A DNA stretch of 16,327 nt from JBDTNQ01 sp039933635 (GTDB taxonomy: Bacteria > Acidobacteriota > Vicinamibacteria > Vicinamibacterales > SCN-69-37), in assembly GCA_039933635.1 (NCBI GenBank), contig JBDTNQ010000102.1, positions 1 through 16,327 of the forward strand, read 5' to 3'. Position 1 is the stretch's first letter, and each line of letters begins with the position of its first letter. The notes beneath the pieces were generated by a model. That model searched no databases. It saw only the letters and a program-made list of their open reading frames with translations, and was not told the origin of the DNA. The position numbers and the translations under genes are program-made. Positions 1-8,687 of the stretch are shown piece after piece.

Positions 1-84
1 CACCAGCGATTGCGGGGCATGTCGAGCGTCCGCGCGTTCCATCTCGATCCGCGGAACCCCGGCGTCACGATCGTGATCTTCTGA
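1..84 (+). CDS. 3' end of an unidentified gene
   Basis: Frame 1 is open from the window edge to a TGA at 82-84, giving 27 residues that end in PGVTIVIF. The stop abuts the stop codon of the convergent upp gene at 85 with no intergenic base, which fits a real gene end packed against its neighbour. The tail is too short to assign to a family. It could also be a chance open stretch, since an 84-base open frame is not rare in GC-rich DNA. Confidence 0.45.
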   Translation, partial: HQRLRGMSSVRAFHLDPRNPGVTIVIF

Positions 85-714
85 CTACTTCGTGCCGAAC
101 AGCCGATCGCCCGCGTCTCCGAGGCCCGGCAGCAGATAGCCGAGGTCGTTGAGGCCTTCTTCGATCGACAGCGTGTAGATCTCCACGTCGGGATGACTCG
201 TCAGCACTTTGTGCAGGCCCGTTTCGGCCGAGAGCAACGTGACCACCTTGATCGGGCCGACCTCGTAGTCCTTCAGACGATCGAGCGCTGCCAGGCACGT
301 GTCGCCCGTGCCGAGGAGCGGATCCAGCAGCAGCACCTTCTTCCCCTTCATCTCGTCCGGCAGCTTGAAGTAGTACTCGACCGTCTGCTGCATTGTCTTA
401 TCGCGATAGATGCCGATGTGCCCGACCGACGCGAACGGCAGCATCTGCAGGAATCCACCGAGCATGCCCTCGCCGGCGCGATAGATGCTTGCCAGCACGA
501 GTGGCTCCGACACACGTTCCACCGTGGTCCGCTGCATCGGCGTCTCGATGTCGGCGCGCGCGAGCGTCAGATCGCGCGTGGCCTCATAGGCGAGGATCTG
601 GCTGAGCTCACCGAGGATCTGTCGGAACTCGTGCGGCTTGGTGTGCCTGTCGCGCAGGATTCCCAGCTTGTGGCGGGCGATCGGATGGTCGACGACGTGG
701 ACGCGTTTGGTCAT
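85..714 (-). CDS. upp: Uracil phosphoribosyltransferase
   Basis: This enzyme converts uracil and PRPP to UMP and pyrophosphate in the cytoplasm. The 209-residue product has the usual family length when started at the ATG at 712-714 (MTKRVHVVDH). The open frame continues 19 codons upstream to 771, but that extension overlaps the preceding gene and encodes a palindrome, so I reject it. The PRPP-binding loop lies near residues 128-140 (LLLDPLLGTGDTC). The C-terminal uracil-binding signature GYLLPGLGDAGDRLFG lies at 192-207 and is near identical to classical bacterial UPRTs. The PRPP loop departs from the common DPMLATGGS form. No clear Shine-Dalgarno precedes the start; a hairpin ends 13 bases before it, so translation may be coupled to the upstream gene. 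Being last in an operon with URC1-like and URC4-like genes suggests that its UMP feeds uracil catabolism as well as salvage. Confidence 0.95.
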   Translation of the reverse strand: MTKRVHVVDHPIARHKLGILRDRHTKPHEFRQILGELSQILAYEATRDLTLARADIETPMQRTTVERVSEPLVLASIYRAGEGMLGGFLQMLPFASVGHIGIYRDKTMQQTVEYYFKLPDEMKGKKVLLLDPLLGTGDTCLAALDRLKDYEVGPIKVVTLLSAETGLHKVLTSHPDVEIYTLSIEEGLNDLGYLLPGLGDAGDRLFGTK

Positions 715-727
715 AGCAGTGTTGGAG

Positions 728-749
728 CCCCGGACCTTCAAGTCCGGGG
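728..749. repeat. Perfect palindrome between the DUF1688 gene and upp
   Basis: CCCCGGAC (728-735) and GTCCGGGG (742-749) form an 8-bp GC-rich perfect stem with a 6-base loop. It occupies most of the 37-bp gap between the DUF1688 stop (752-754) and the upp start (714). In the mRNA sense (minus strand) no run of U follows, so a Rho-independent terminator is unlikely. It may be a processing or stability hairpin, a translation-control element for upp, or one copy of a dispersed intergenic palindrome. The last option cannot be judged from one window. Confidence 0.6.
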
Positions 750-751
750 TC

Positions 752-1949
752 CTAAAATACCGTCCCATCACTGACGATCCTCAGCGGCGGCGCGCCGCCG
801 GGTCGCAGGCGATTCGCCACTTCACGGCCGGCCGCCCACGTGCCCCCTTGAAGCACGCGCGCGAGCGGCATCTCGTCCGGCGTCTTGCCGAGTGCGCGTC
901 GCACCAGTTCGCCGACGTGGTCCAGCAGCTGCACGGTCAATGCCCGCCACTCGATGATGAGCGGGTCGCCGACGTCGAAGGTGCGCTGCGCGTCCGCCGG
1001 ATTGCGGAGTTCCAGCACGCCGGTGTCGAGAAAGAGGCCGCCGTTGCGGTATTCAGGCAGGCCAGTCAAGGCATCGACCGCGACGACCGTAACGCCCGCG
1101 GATTCAATCGGCTCGATGAGCGAATAGGCGAGCCATTGCGAGAGCTTGTGAAAGGGCACCCAGTCGCCAGGCTCGGCGCCGAAGTAGGGCCACACGTCGC
1201 CGAAGCCGATGCCGTCGAGCGTCACACGCGGGGTCCACATACCGGAGAGGTTCACGAGCAACGAGCGAAGAAGGTCTGGTGCCTCGACACGTTTCGAGGA
1301 TGCGGACGCGATCAATGTATCGACGAGATGGCCGGGCCTGGAGTGATCCCCGCCAATGCGCGGCCACGCGCGCATCGTGCGTCCGAGTTGACCGAGGAGG
1401 CGGAACCGGCCATCCAGTCCCTCCAAAGGATTCTCGGCCGTCACCTGGAACCCACGCGCCAGCGCATCGCGCGTCAATCGCTCGAGGCCGGCCGCGGACA
1501 CCTGATACGGATGCCGGGCGTCGTGGGAGAAGGCCCCTCTGATGAACAGATTGAAGGAGGCCACCGCCAGTCCCTCAGAGCGCGCGAATGTGCCACCGCC
1601 GTAGTCCGATTCAAAGTACGTCCAGCCATCGCCGGCGCCGGCATCGAGCAGCACTGAGACCACCACCAGGTCGACGAGGCTCCTTCGTCGTTGTTCCGGC
1701 GTGAGGTAGCCGAGCGCGCGCTCGAGGTGCTGGATGCGGTCGATGCCGCCTGCCCGGAAGTGTTCGTACCGGCCGTGATAGGGCACCTGGCCGTCCGGAT
1801 AGTTCCTCCGTGTGATCTCGAGCACCAGATCCGCGCAGGCGGGCAGTTTCTCGGGATGGACACTGAACGCCGTGCCGCCTGCCTGCGCGCGCTCGAGCAC
1901 CCGGCGCGTCCGCTCGCGAATGGTCGCGGGGTCGAGCAGCACATCCAGG

Positions 1950-1957
<8 letters not shown>
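752..1957 (-). CDS. urc4: DUF1688 protein of the URC4/urg3 family (uracil catabolism)
   Basis: The 401-residue protein carries hallmarks I associate with DUF1688. These are LLDAGAGDGWTYFES near residues 103-117, EYRNGGLFLDTGVL at 302-315, QGGTWAAGRE at 370-379 and a C-terminal SDGTVF that ends the protein exactly at the family's conserved tail. Fungal members (yeast URC4, fission-yeast urg3) are needed for uracil catabolism by the URC route, but their chemistry is not settled as far as I know. There is no signal peptide or membrane segment, so it is probably cytoplasmic. The start at 1955-1957 (MSDLDVLLDP) overlaps the end of the URC1-like gene by 8 bp, a layout that favours coupled translation. 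A 35-codon upstream extension in the same frame lies entirely inside the URC1-like gene and is rejected. The family call is strong; the reaction is unknown. Confidence 0.9.
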
Positions 1958-3209
<1,252 letters not shown>

Positions 3210-3226
3210 GGTTCGGGTCTTTCCGG

Positions 3227-3245
3227 CCGGCGCTCGTGGCGCCGG
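3227..3245 (-). promoter_or_regulatory. Hairpin in the leader of the uracil operon
   Basis: CCGGCGC (3227-3233) and GCGCCGG (3239-3245) form a perfect 7-bp stem with a 5-base loop. It ends 17 bases before the ATG of the URC1-like gene in the mRNA sense and sits just ahead of its weak ribosome-binding site. It could influence translation or mRNA stability. No riboswitch family is recognisable. Short GC stems are common in DNA of this composition, so function is only a possibility. Confidence 0.4.
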
Positions 3246-3399
3246 ATTCATCTCCCGGCACGCGCGCCGGACTGGCGCTGATCGGGAGACACTGGGAAGA
3301 CTGTACCGCGTCCTGGCAGGAATGCGGCCAACGGCGCGCGGAGGGGCCCGGCCAGGCATCACCGCGGCCTGGCGGCCATGGGAGGCGTCGACGCGATGC

Positions 3400-3429
3400 A
3401 CTACAGGACCGCCGAACGCCCGGCTCCAA
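3400..3429 (-). promoter_or_regulatory. Weak sigma70-like promoter candidate for the uracil operon
   Basis: Read on the minus strand, TTGGAG (3429-3424) is followed after 18 bp by TGTAGT (3405-3400). The match to consensus is 3/6 at -35 and 4/6 at -10. It lies about 190 bp upstream of the URC1-like start, in the only gap available for the operon promoter. No operator repeats are evident next to it. It is the best candidate seen, but it could easily be chance. Confidence 0.25.
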
Positions 3430-3540
3430 CCCAGTGGAACCTCGCCACCCGCGCGACTGCGTTGCCGTCGCCGAGGAACTGAAGGACACGAGGGCCGCGG
3501 CGCGCCTGAACACCGCCCGTCGTCTGCGCGGGGGCGGCGG

Positions 3541-4431
3541 TTACGACACGGTGCAGATGTCGATCGCCTTCTTCAGCGTCTCAATCGGATCGTGTCCCAT
3601 CGCGGGCGTGTACTCGTGTGTCACGAAGCCCTGATAGCCGAGGTCCGCGATGGCCTGCATGATGAAGTGGTAGTTGATCTCCTGACTCTCGTCGATGTCG
3701 TGGCGGTCCGGGTTGCCGCCGGTGTGGAAGTGGCCGATCCACTGATAGTGCGTGCGGATGTTGCGGACGATGTCGCCGTCCATGATCTGGGCGTGGTAGA
3801 TGTCGTACAGGATCTTCACCCGTGGTGAGTTGACACGCTTCATCACATCGACGCCCCACGCGATGTGATCGAACATGTAGTCCTTGTGATTCACCTTGCT
3901 GTTCAAGTACTCCATGCAGAGCGTCACGCCTTTGTCCTCGGCCTGGGCTTTCACTTTGTTGAGAAACGTGACGCAGTTGTCGGCCCCTTGCTCATCGGGC
4001 ATGCCGTTGCGATTGCCGGAGAACGTGATGATGTTGGGCACGCCGTTCTCCGCCGCCAGATCGATGCCGGCGCGGACGGTGGGCTCGAGCCTGGCGTGGT
4101 TGTCCAGGGTGTTCAGGGCGCTTGCGATGCTGCCGGCGGTCCCCTGATACATGGATGGCACGAGGCCGTATTTCTTGAGGGTCGGCCAGTCGGCCGGGCC
4201 GATGAGGTCGAAGCCCTTGATCCCCAGGCGCGCCGCCTCGCGGCACATGTCGTCGAGGACGGTCATCCCTCGAAAGACGCCGCGCGTGACGCCCTGCTTG
4301 AACTGGCCCTTTAGATGCGTCGCCGCGACGGGCGCCGCGGGCGCCGGTGTCTGCCATGCCGCGGTCGACCGTCCGAGGGCGAGGCCTCCCGCCGCGAGAG
4401 TGCCGAGAAACGTCCTGCGTCGCATGTCCAT
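3541..4431 (-). CDS. Tat-exported hydroxypyruvate isomerase-like TIM-barrel protein
   Basis: The 296-residue protein begins with a twin-arginine signal (MDMRRRTFLGTLAAGGLALG, cleavage likely near residues 24-36), so it should fold in the cytoplasm and be exported. The mature part resembles the hydroxypyruvate isomerase/xylose-isomerase-like barrel family. Acidic and histidine residues at expected metal sites are Glu174 (CMEYLNS), Asp210 (ILYDIYH), His236 or the DRHD segment at 242-245, and Glu273 (THEYTP). Cytoplasmic Hyi proteins usually have Gln at the third ligand; here the strand reads IGHFHTGGNPDRHD. The start at 4429-4431 is fixed by an AAGGAG seven bases upstream. It is divergent from the TonB receptor and 227 bp from its start. 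The substrate is unknown; a sugar or keto-sugar is the natural guess given the neighbours. Exported barrels of this type are common in acidobacteria, planctomycetes and verrucomicrobia. Confidence 0.85.
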   Translation of the reverse strand: MDMRRRTFLGTLAAGGLALGRSTAAWQTPAPAAPVAATHLKGQFKQGVTRGVFRGMTVLDDMCREAARLGIKGFDLIGPADWPTLKKYGLVPSMYQGTAGSIASALNTLDNHARLEPTVRAGIDLAAENGVPNIITFSGNRNGMPDEQGADNCVTFLNKVKAQAEDKGVTLCMEYLNSKVNHKDYMFDHIAWGVDVMKRVNSPRVKILYDIYHAQIMDGDIVRNIRTHYQWIGHFHTGGNPDRHDIDESQEINYHFIMQAIADLGYQGFVTHEYTPAMGHDPIETLKKAIDICTVS

Positions 4432-4442
4432 GACGAAACTCC

Positions 4443-4458
4443 TTCGTTGCTTCGTTGC
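4443..4458 (-). repeat. Tandem 8-bp repeat before the isomerase-like gene
   Basis: TTCGTTGC occurs twice back to back (4443-4450, 4451-4458). Read on the minus strand this gives GCAA-CGAA-GCAA-CGAA running into the AAGGAG ribosome-binding site of the isomerase-like gene. The GCAA-N4-GCAA spacing is the same as in the two plus-strand promoter modules of this window. It may be an operator copy placed over the leader, or a coincidence. Confidence 0.4.
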
Positions 4459-4511
4459 AAAGTGGCGTTGACGGCGCCATTCTGACGCGGAATCGAGCAG
4501 GCAGGTGTCTT

Positions 4512-4576
4512 ATTAAACAAATAACGCAATCGAGCAAACAGCGCGTGTTGATCCGTCGCTGATTGGACCGTAGTCT
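4512..4576 (+). promoter_or_regulatory. Promoter and putative activator box of the TonB-receptor gene
   Basis: The order is ATTAAACA (4512-4519), CGCAA (4525-4529), four bases, GCAA (4534-4537), ten bases, TTGATC as -35 (4548-4553), a 17-bp spacer, and TAGTCT as -10 (4571-4576). Transcription would start near 4583, leaving a leader of about 75 bases to the ATG at 4659. The same arrangement with identical GCAA-to--35 and -35-to--10 distances occurs at 12482-12545. Direct repeats abutting a -35 box suit an activator such as an AraC-type protein. The assignment rests on this two-copy comparison within the window. Confidence 0.75.
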
Positions 4577-4658
4577 CGCCCACAGCACACAGATTCCAAG
4601 CGCGAGGCAGGGCCCATGCGGGCGTTCTGCGGATCACCTGTGTGAACGAGGGGGACGA

Positions 4659-7600
4659 ATGCGAAGGACAGCGTACGTTGTCGGCCGAAGGATGATCATC
4701 CTTGCGGCCCTGCTTTTGATCTGTGCTTCATCGGCATCGGCACAGGTTACCGGCACCGTCACAGGCGTGGTTCAGGACGCGTCGGGTGGCCGGCTTCCCG
4801 GGGCGACCGTCGTGCTGACCAGCGAAACCAAGGGCACCAAACTTCCGGACGCGATTACGAGCGCCGGCGGCGATTTCACGTTCGTGAACGTGCCCAACGA
4901 TACCTACACCATCCAGGTCTCCATGAGCGGGTTCAAGACGACCAAGCGTACCGGCGTGGCCGTGAGCGCCGGGGACCGGCTGGCGTTGACGACCTTGACG
5001 CTCGAAATTGGCGGCATGGATGTCACCGTCAACGTCACCGCCGATGCCCAGATGATCCAGACGGAGTCCGGCGAGCGATCGTTTAACGTCTCCCGCAGCG
5101 CGGTCGAGAACCTGCCCGTGGCCAGCCGTGGCTTCACGGCGCTGGCGGCCTTGGCGCCGGGCGTCATCACCGCGGGCGGCACGACCGGCGCGACACGCAT
5201 TGGCGGCGGCGGTGCGAACAACATTCAGATCGATGGCACCAACGGCGTCGACTCCGGGAACAACGGCATCCTCGTGCAGGTCAACACGGAGTCGATCGCG
5301 GAGGTCAAGGTGGCCACCTCGAGCTATCAGGCCGAGTTCGGCCGTTCGAGCGGCCTGCAGATCACCGCGGTGACCAAGAGCGGGAGCAACCGCTTCCATG
5401 GCGCGGTCTACGACGTCGATCGCAACTCCGACTGGAACTCCAACAGCAAGACGAACAAACTGAACGGCGACCCGAAGACGGTCTCGAAGCAGCGCGACTG
5501 GGGCTATTCGATCGGTGGCCCGGTCGGCAGACCCGGCGGGCGCAACAAGCTGTTCTTCTTCTATGCCCAGGAGTTTGAGCCGCGGACGCAAGGCCAGGAC
5601 GTGCAGCGATTCCGCGTGCCCACCGCGCTCGAGCGCGTCGGCGACTACTCCCAATCCACGGACAACCTGGGGAACGTGTTCAGGACGATCAAGAACCCGA
5701 ACTCGACGGCGACGTGCACGGCGACGAGCACCGGGGGCTGCTTCGCCGACGGCGGCGTCCTCGGGCGGATTCCGGCAAACCAGCTGTACGCTCCCGGTCT
5801 CGCGGTCCTCAACATCTTTCCTGAGGCCAACTGTCCCGGACCGCAGTGCCCGGGTGACTGGACGCCCACGTCGGCGTTCAACCTGGAGTTCACGCGACCC
5901 AAGGAGAGCCTGACGTCGATCCAGCCGGCGATTCGGTTCGACTATCAGCCGACCGCCAGTCTCCGCGGAACCTTTCGGTGGACCGGGTGGAACCAGAGTC
6001 CCAAGGAAGTGATCCTGGGCACGATTCCGGGGTGGAACGACAGCCGCCAGGTGATCTGGCTCGCGTATCAGATGAGCGCCTCGGTCAACTACAGCATCAA
6101 CTCGACCACGTTCCTCGAGGCCTCGTACGGACGAGGCAGTGACGAAGAAGCGGGCTGCGCGCTCGGCACGTCGGGCGGCGCGATCTTCTGTCGGAGTGGG
6201 CTGGCCGTCAATCCGGTCGCGAACATCAATTCAGCCGGTCTGGGCAATCTGCCGATGCTCTTTCCGGACGCCGGCGTCCTGGACAAGAGCTACTACGCCT
6301 ACCGAGGTCTGACCGCGGTAAACGATCAGATGGGTGGGAACCTGCCCATCTTCGATGCCACGACCGGCAAGCTCGTCGTGACGCCGTCGTTCACCTGGGG
6401 CAGTCGCGTCAATTCGTCCTTCGCACCGCCCAACGTCGGGTTCCCGGGCTTCTTTCTGGATCTGGGCATCGACGACTACAGCGTCAGCCTCACCAAGGTG
6501 AAGAACATCCACACGATCAAAGGTGGTTTCTACCTGCAGAAGAGCAACAAGCAGCAGCAGACGGGCGCCTGGCGTCCGACCTACAACTTCGGCAACTCCA
6601 CCACGAACCCGCTCGATACGGGTTTCGGATTTGCGAATGCCGCGGTCGGGTCCTATACACAGGTCAGCCAGGCGTCACGCTATGTCGAGGGCGACTGGCT
6701 GTACTACCAGGCGGAGGGCTACATCCAGGACAACTGGAAGGTGAACAGCCGGCTGACGCTTGACTACGGTGTCCGGCTCGTCCATCAGCAGCCGCAGTAC
6801 GACCGTCACCTCCAGTCGGGCAATTTTCTTCCGGACAAGTGGTCCAAGGGTGCGGCGCCGCAGCTCTATACGGCCACATGCGCCAACGGCACCTTCCCCT
6901 GCACGGGGACGAATCGGCAGGCCTTCAATCCGGTCACCGGCAAGGCCGTGGGCCCGAACACGACGGTCCTCATCGGCACCATCGTCCAGGGCACGGGAGA
7001 TTCGTTGAACGGCATCGGCGTGCCCGGCAAGGACATCGTGGCGACGTCGTATAAGTGGCCGATGCTCGTGGCCGCGCCGCGCGCCGGTGCCGCCTACGAT
7101 CTGCTTGGTAACCAGAGCCTGGTCGTGCGTGGCGGGTTCGGCCTGTTCTTCGATCGTCCCAGCGGCAACACCGTCTTCGGCAGCGCGGCGAATCCTCCGT
7201 CCGTGCAGAACGTCGCGATCAGCAACGGCCGCCTCCAGGACGGCTTGTCCGGTTCCGGCCCACTGGCCACCGTGGCCGCGCCGGCATTGACCGTGACGGA
7301 CTACGACGGCCCGATCCAGTCCTCCGTACAGTGGAACGTTGGCATGCAGACGCTGCTCCCGATGGCCATTGCGCTTGACGTGTCGTACGTCGGTGTCCAC
7401 AACTACAACGTGGACACGAACGTAAACATCAACTCCGTCGACTTCGGGACGATGTTCCTTCCGCAGAACCAGGATCCGACCGTGGCGGCGACCCTGCTCG
7501 GCTCCAACGTCCTGCCGACCGACAACCTGCGCGCGTTTCGTGGCTTTGCGGCCATCAACCAACACCAGTACCACGGCTGGAGCACGAACCACTCGTTTCA

Positions 7601-8450
7601 GATCGCGTTCAACCGTCGATTCAGGAACGGGTTCTCCTTCGGCTTCAACGACTCCATCGTGCTCGGGAACAGCGCGTCCACCGCTCCGCGTCTGCAGCAC
7701 GCCGCCGACGGCTCGGCGTCCGTGCGCGCGGACCAGGCGGATGCGAACAAGTTGCTCGGCCGCGTCGTGACGAATCGGCAGCTGCTCAAAGCCAACTTCG
7801 TCTGGGCTCTTCCCAAGCTTCAGGGCGACGGGGCTCTCCGCCGGTCGATCGGCGCCGTGGTGAATGACTGGCAGTTGTCGGGCATCTGGACGGGCACGAC
7901 GGGCTCGGCCTACAACGCCGGCTTCACTTACCAGAACGGCGCTGGCAACGCCAACCTGACCGGATCGCCGGATTATGGCGCCCGGATCATCCTGCTGGGC
8001 GATCCCGGCAATGGCTGCAGCAGCGATCGGTATCGTCAATTCAACACCGACGCGTTCAGCGGGCCGGCCGCCGGCAGCGTCGGGCTCGAGTCGGGTGCCG
8101 ACTACGTGCGGGGGTGCTTCAGCAGCGTCCTGGATCTGGCGATTGCCCGAAACATTTCGCTCGGCCACGGCCGAAACCTGCAGCTCCGGGTCGACATGTT
8201 CAATGCGCCAAACCAGGCGGGCATCACCGGGCGTAACACGACGCTCATCCTCGCCAGCCCGGCCAATCCTGTCACCAACCAGGCTCCCGTCTTCGACCCG
8301 ACCACGGGCCTGCTGAATGACGGCACGAACCTGCTATCGAACGGCGCCAAGAGCACGGATCGCGCGACGCCGAAGAACGCAGGCTTCGGGGTCGCGAACG
8401 GCTACCAGACTCCCCGCAACGTCCAGTTCCAGGCGAGATTCTCGTTCTAG
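4659..8450 (+). CDS. Oar-like TonB-dependent outer-membrane receptor
   Basis: This 1263-residue outer-membrane protein probably imports or binds a large ligand using TonB energy. A signal peptide spans residues 1-29 (hydrophobic IILAALLLICASSASA, cleavage after AQ or nearby). A carboxypeptidase-regulatory-like beta-sandwich follows at about 31-115 (VTGVVQDASGGRLPGATVVL). The plug domain is at about 125-250, with IQIDGTNGVDS and VTKSGSNRFHGAVY as typical signatures. A long beta-barrel makes up the rest, ending in the aromatic C-terminus QARFSF expected for outer-membrane insertion. Several cysteine pairs (for example CPGPQC, ANGTFPC with a preceding Cys, and two near AGCALGTSGGAIFC) probably form disulfides in surface loops. 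The start at 4659 is chosen for GAGGGGG just upstream and the signal peptide; a 32-codon in-frame extension to 4563 would begin inside the promoter spacer. No SusD-like partner is adjacent. A strong terminator follows. Confidence 0.93.
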   Translation: MRRTAYVVGRRMIILAALLLICASSASAQVTGTVTGVVQDASGGRLPGATVVLTSETKGTKLPDAITSAGGDFTFVNVPNDTYTIQVSMSGFKTTKRTGVAVSAGDRLALTTLTLEIGGMDVTVNVTADAQMIQTESGERSFNVSRSAVENLPVASRGFTALAALAPGVITAGGTTGATRIGGGGANNIQIDGTNGVDSGNNGILVQVNTESIAEVKVATSSYQAEFGRSSGLQITAVTKSGSNRFHGAVYDVDRNSDWNSNSKTNKLNGDPKTVSKQRDWGYSIGGPVGRPGGRNKLFFFYAQEFEPRTQGQDVQRFRVPTALERVGDYSQSTDNLGNVFRTIKNPNSTATCTATSTGGCFADGGVLGRIPANQLYAPGLAVLNIFPEANCPGPQCPGDWTPTSAFNLEFTRPKESLTSIQPAIRFDYQPTASLRGTFRWTGWNQSPKEVILGTIPGWNDSRQVIWLAYQMSASVNYSINSTTFLEASYGRGSDEEAGCALGTSGGAIFCRSGLAVNPVANINSAGLGNLPMLFPDAGVLDKSYYAYRGLTAVNDQMGGNLPIFDATTGKLVVTPSFTWGSRVNSSFAPPNVGFPGFFLDLGIDDYSVSLTKVKNIHTIKGGFYLQKSNKQQQTGAWRPTYNFGNSTTNPLDTGFGFANAAVGSYTQVSQASRYVEGDWLYYQAEGYIQDNWKVNSRLTLDYGVRLVHQQPQYDRHLQSGNFLPDKWSKGAAPQLYTATCANGTFPCTGTNRQAFNPVTGKAVGPNTTVLIGTIVQGTGDSLNGIGVPGKDIVATSYKWPMLVAAPRAGAAYDLLGNQSLVVRGGFGLFFDRPSGNTVFGSAANPPSVQNVAISNGRLQDGLSGSGPLATVAAPALTVTDYDGPIQSSVQWNVGMQTLLPMAIALDVSYVGVHNYNVDTNVNINSVDFGTMFLPQNQDPTVAATLLGSNVLPTDNLRAFRGFAAINQHQYHGWSTNHSFQIAFNRRFRNGFSFGFNDSIVLGNSASTAPRLQHAADGSASVRADQADANKLLGRVVTNRQLLKANFVWALPKLQGDGALRRSIGAVVNDWQLSGIWTGTTGSAYNAGFTYQNGAGNANLTGSPDYGARIILLGDPGNGCSSDRYRQFNTDAFSGPAAGSVGLESGADYVRGCFSSVLDLAIARNISLGHGRNLQLRVDMFNAPNQAGITGRNTTLILASPANPVTNQAPVFDPTTGLLNDGTNLLSNGAKSTDRATPKNAGFGVANGYQTPRNVQFQARFSF

Positions 8451-8461
8451 GACCTTCACAT

Positions 8462-8500
8462 ACGACACGAGCGGATGCCAATCCGCTCGTGTCGTCTTTC
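8462..8500 (+). terminator. Rho-independent terminator of the TonB-receptor gene
   Basis: A perfect 15-bp stem, ACGACACGAGCGGAT (8462-8476) with its complement at 8481-8495, closes a 4-base loop (GCCA) and is followed by CTTTCC. It begins 11 bases after the receptor stop codon. The U-run is short but the stem is very stable. It also isolates the receptor from the convergent regulator gene. Confidence 0.85.
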
Positions 8501-8687
8501 CATGTCGTCCCCGTAAACCAATGTGGAGCGGATGTCGTCACGCCGCCCTGGAGCCTGACATCGCATGTCCGTGGTCCCGATGCATGGCGGGACAGGTGGT
8601 CGCGTGGTTGAAAAGAGAATCCGACGCGTGGCTGCGCCAGAGACGGGGGAGCCTAAGTGTGGAATCGGCGGCTGCGCGTGACGTCGT
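8501..8687. other. Convergent intergenic remainder, nothing recognised
   Basis: Between the receptor terminator and the end of the minus-strand regulator there are about 190 bases without a credible gene, repeat or structured element. Open frames crossing it are shadows of the adjacent genes. Confidence 0.5.

Larger units (their letters stand above)
3210..3540. other. 331-bp gene-free stretch upstream of the uracil operon
   Basis: No convincing gene lies here. The only long open frames are antisense shadows or N-terminal extensions of the URC1-like gene. The stretch must hold the uracil-operon promoter (reading leftwards) and the 3' end of the isomerase-like transcript. A weak stem (CCGCCC 3513-3518 with GGGCGG 3532-3537, 13-base loop) just after the isomerase-like stop might help termination, but no U-run follows. 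A poor promoter candidate on the minus strand is TTGGAG (3424-3429), an 18-bp spacer and TGTAGT (3400-3405). Confidence 0.5.

Noticed and set aside
3300..3331. TTGGCC and TACAGT on the minus strand as a uracil-operon promoter
   Set aside because: The spacer would be 20 bp, outside the usual range, and neither box is strong.
3210..3401. 64-codon N-terminal extension of the URC1-like protein
   Set aside because: The extension is Arg/Pro/Ala-rich and shows no resemblance to the start of URC1 proteins. The ATG at 3209 leads straight into conserved sequence and has a purine-rich stretch upstream.
6675..8168. 497-codon minus-strand frame inside the TonB-receptor gene
   Set aside because: Antisense shadow of a continuous 1263-residue receptor; no start signal and no domain.
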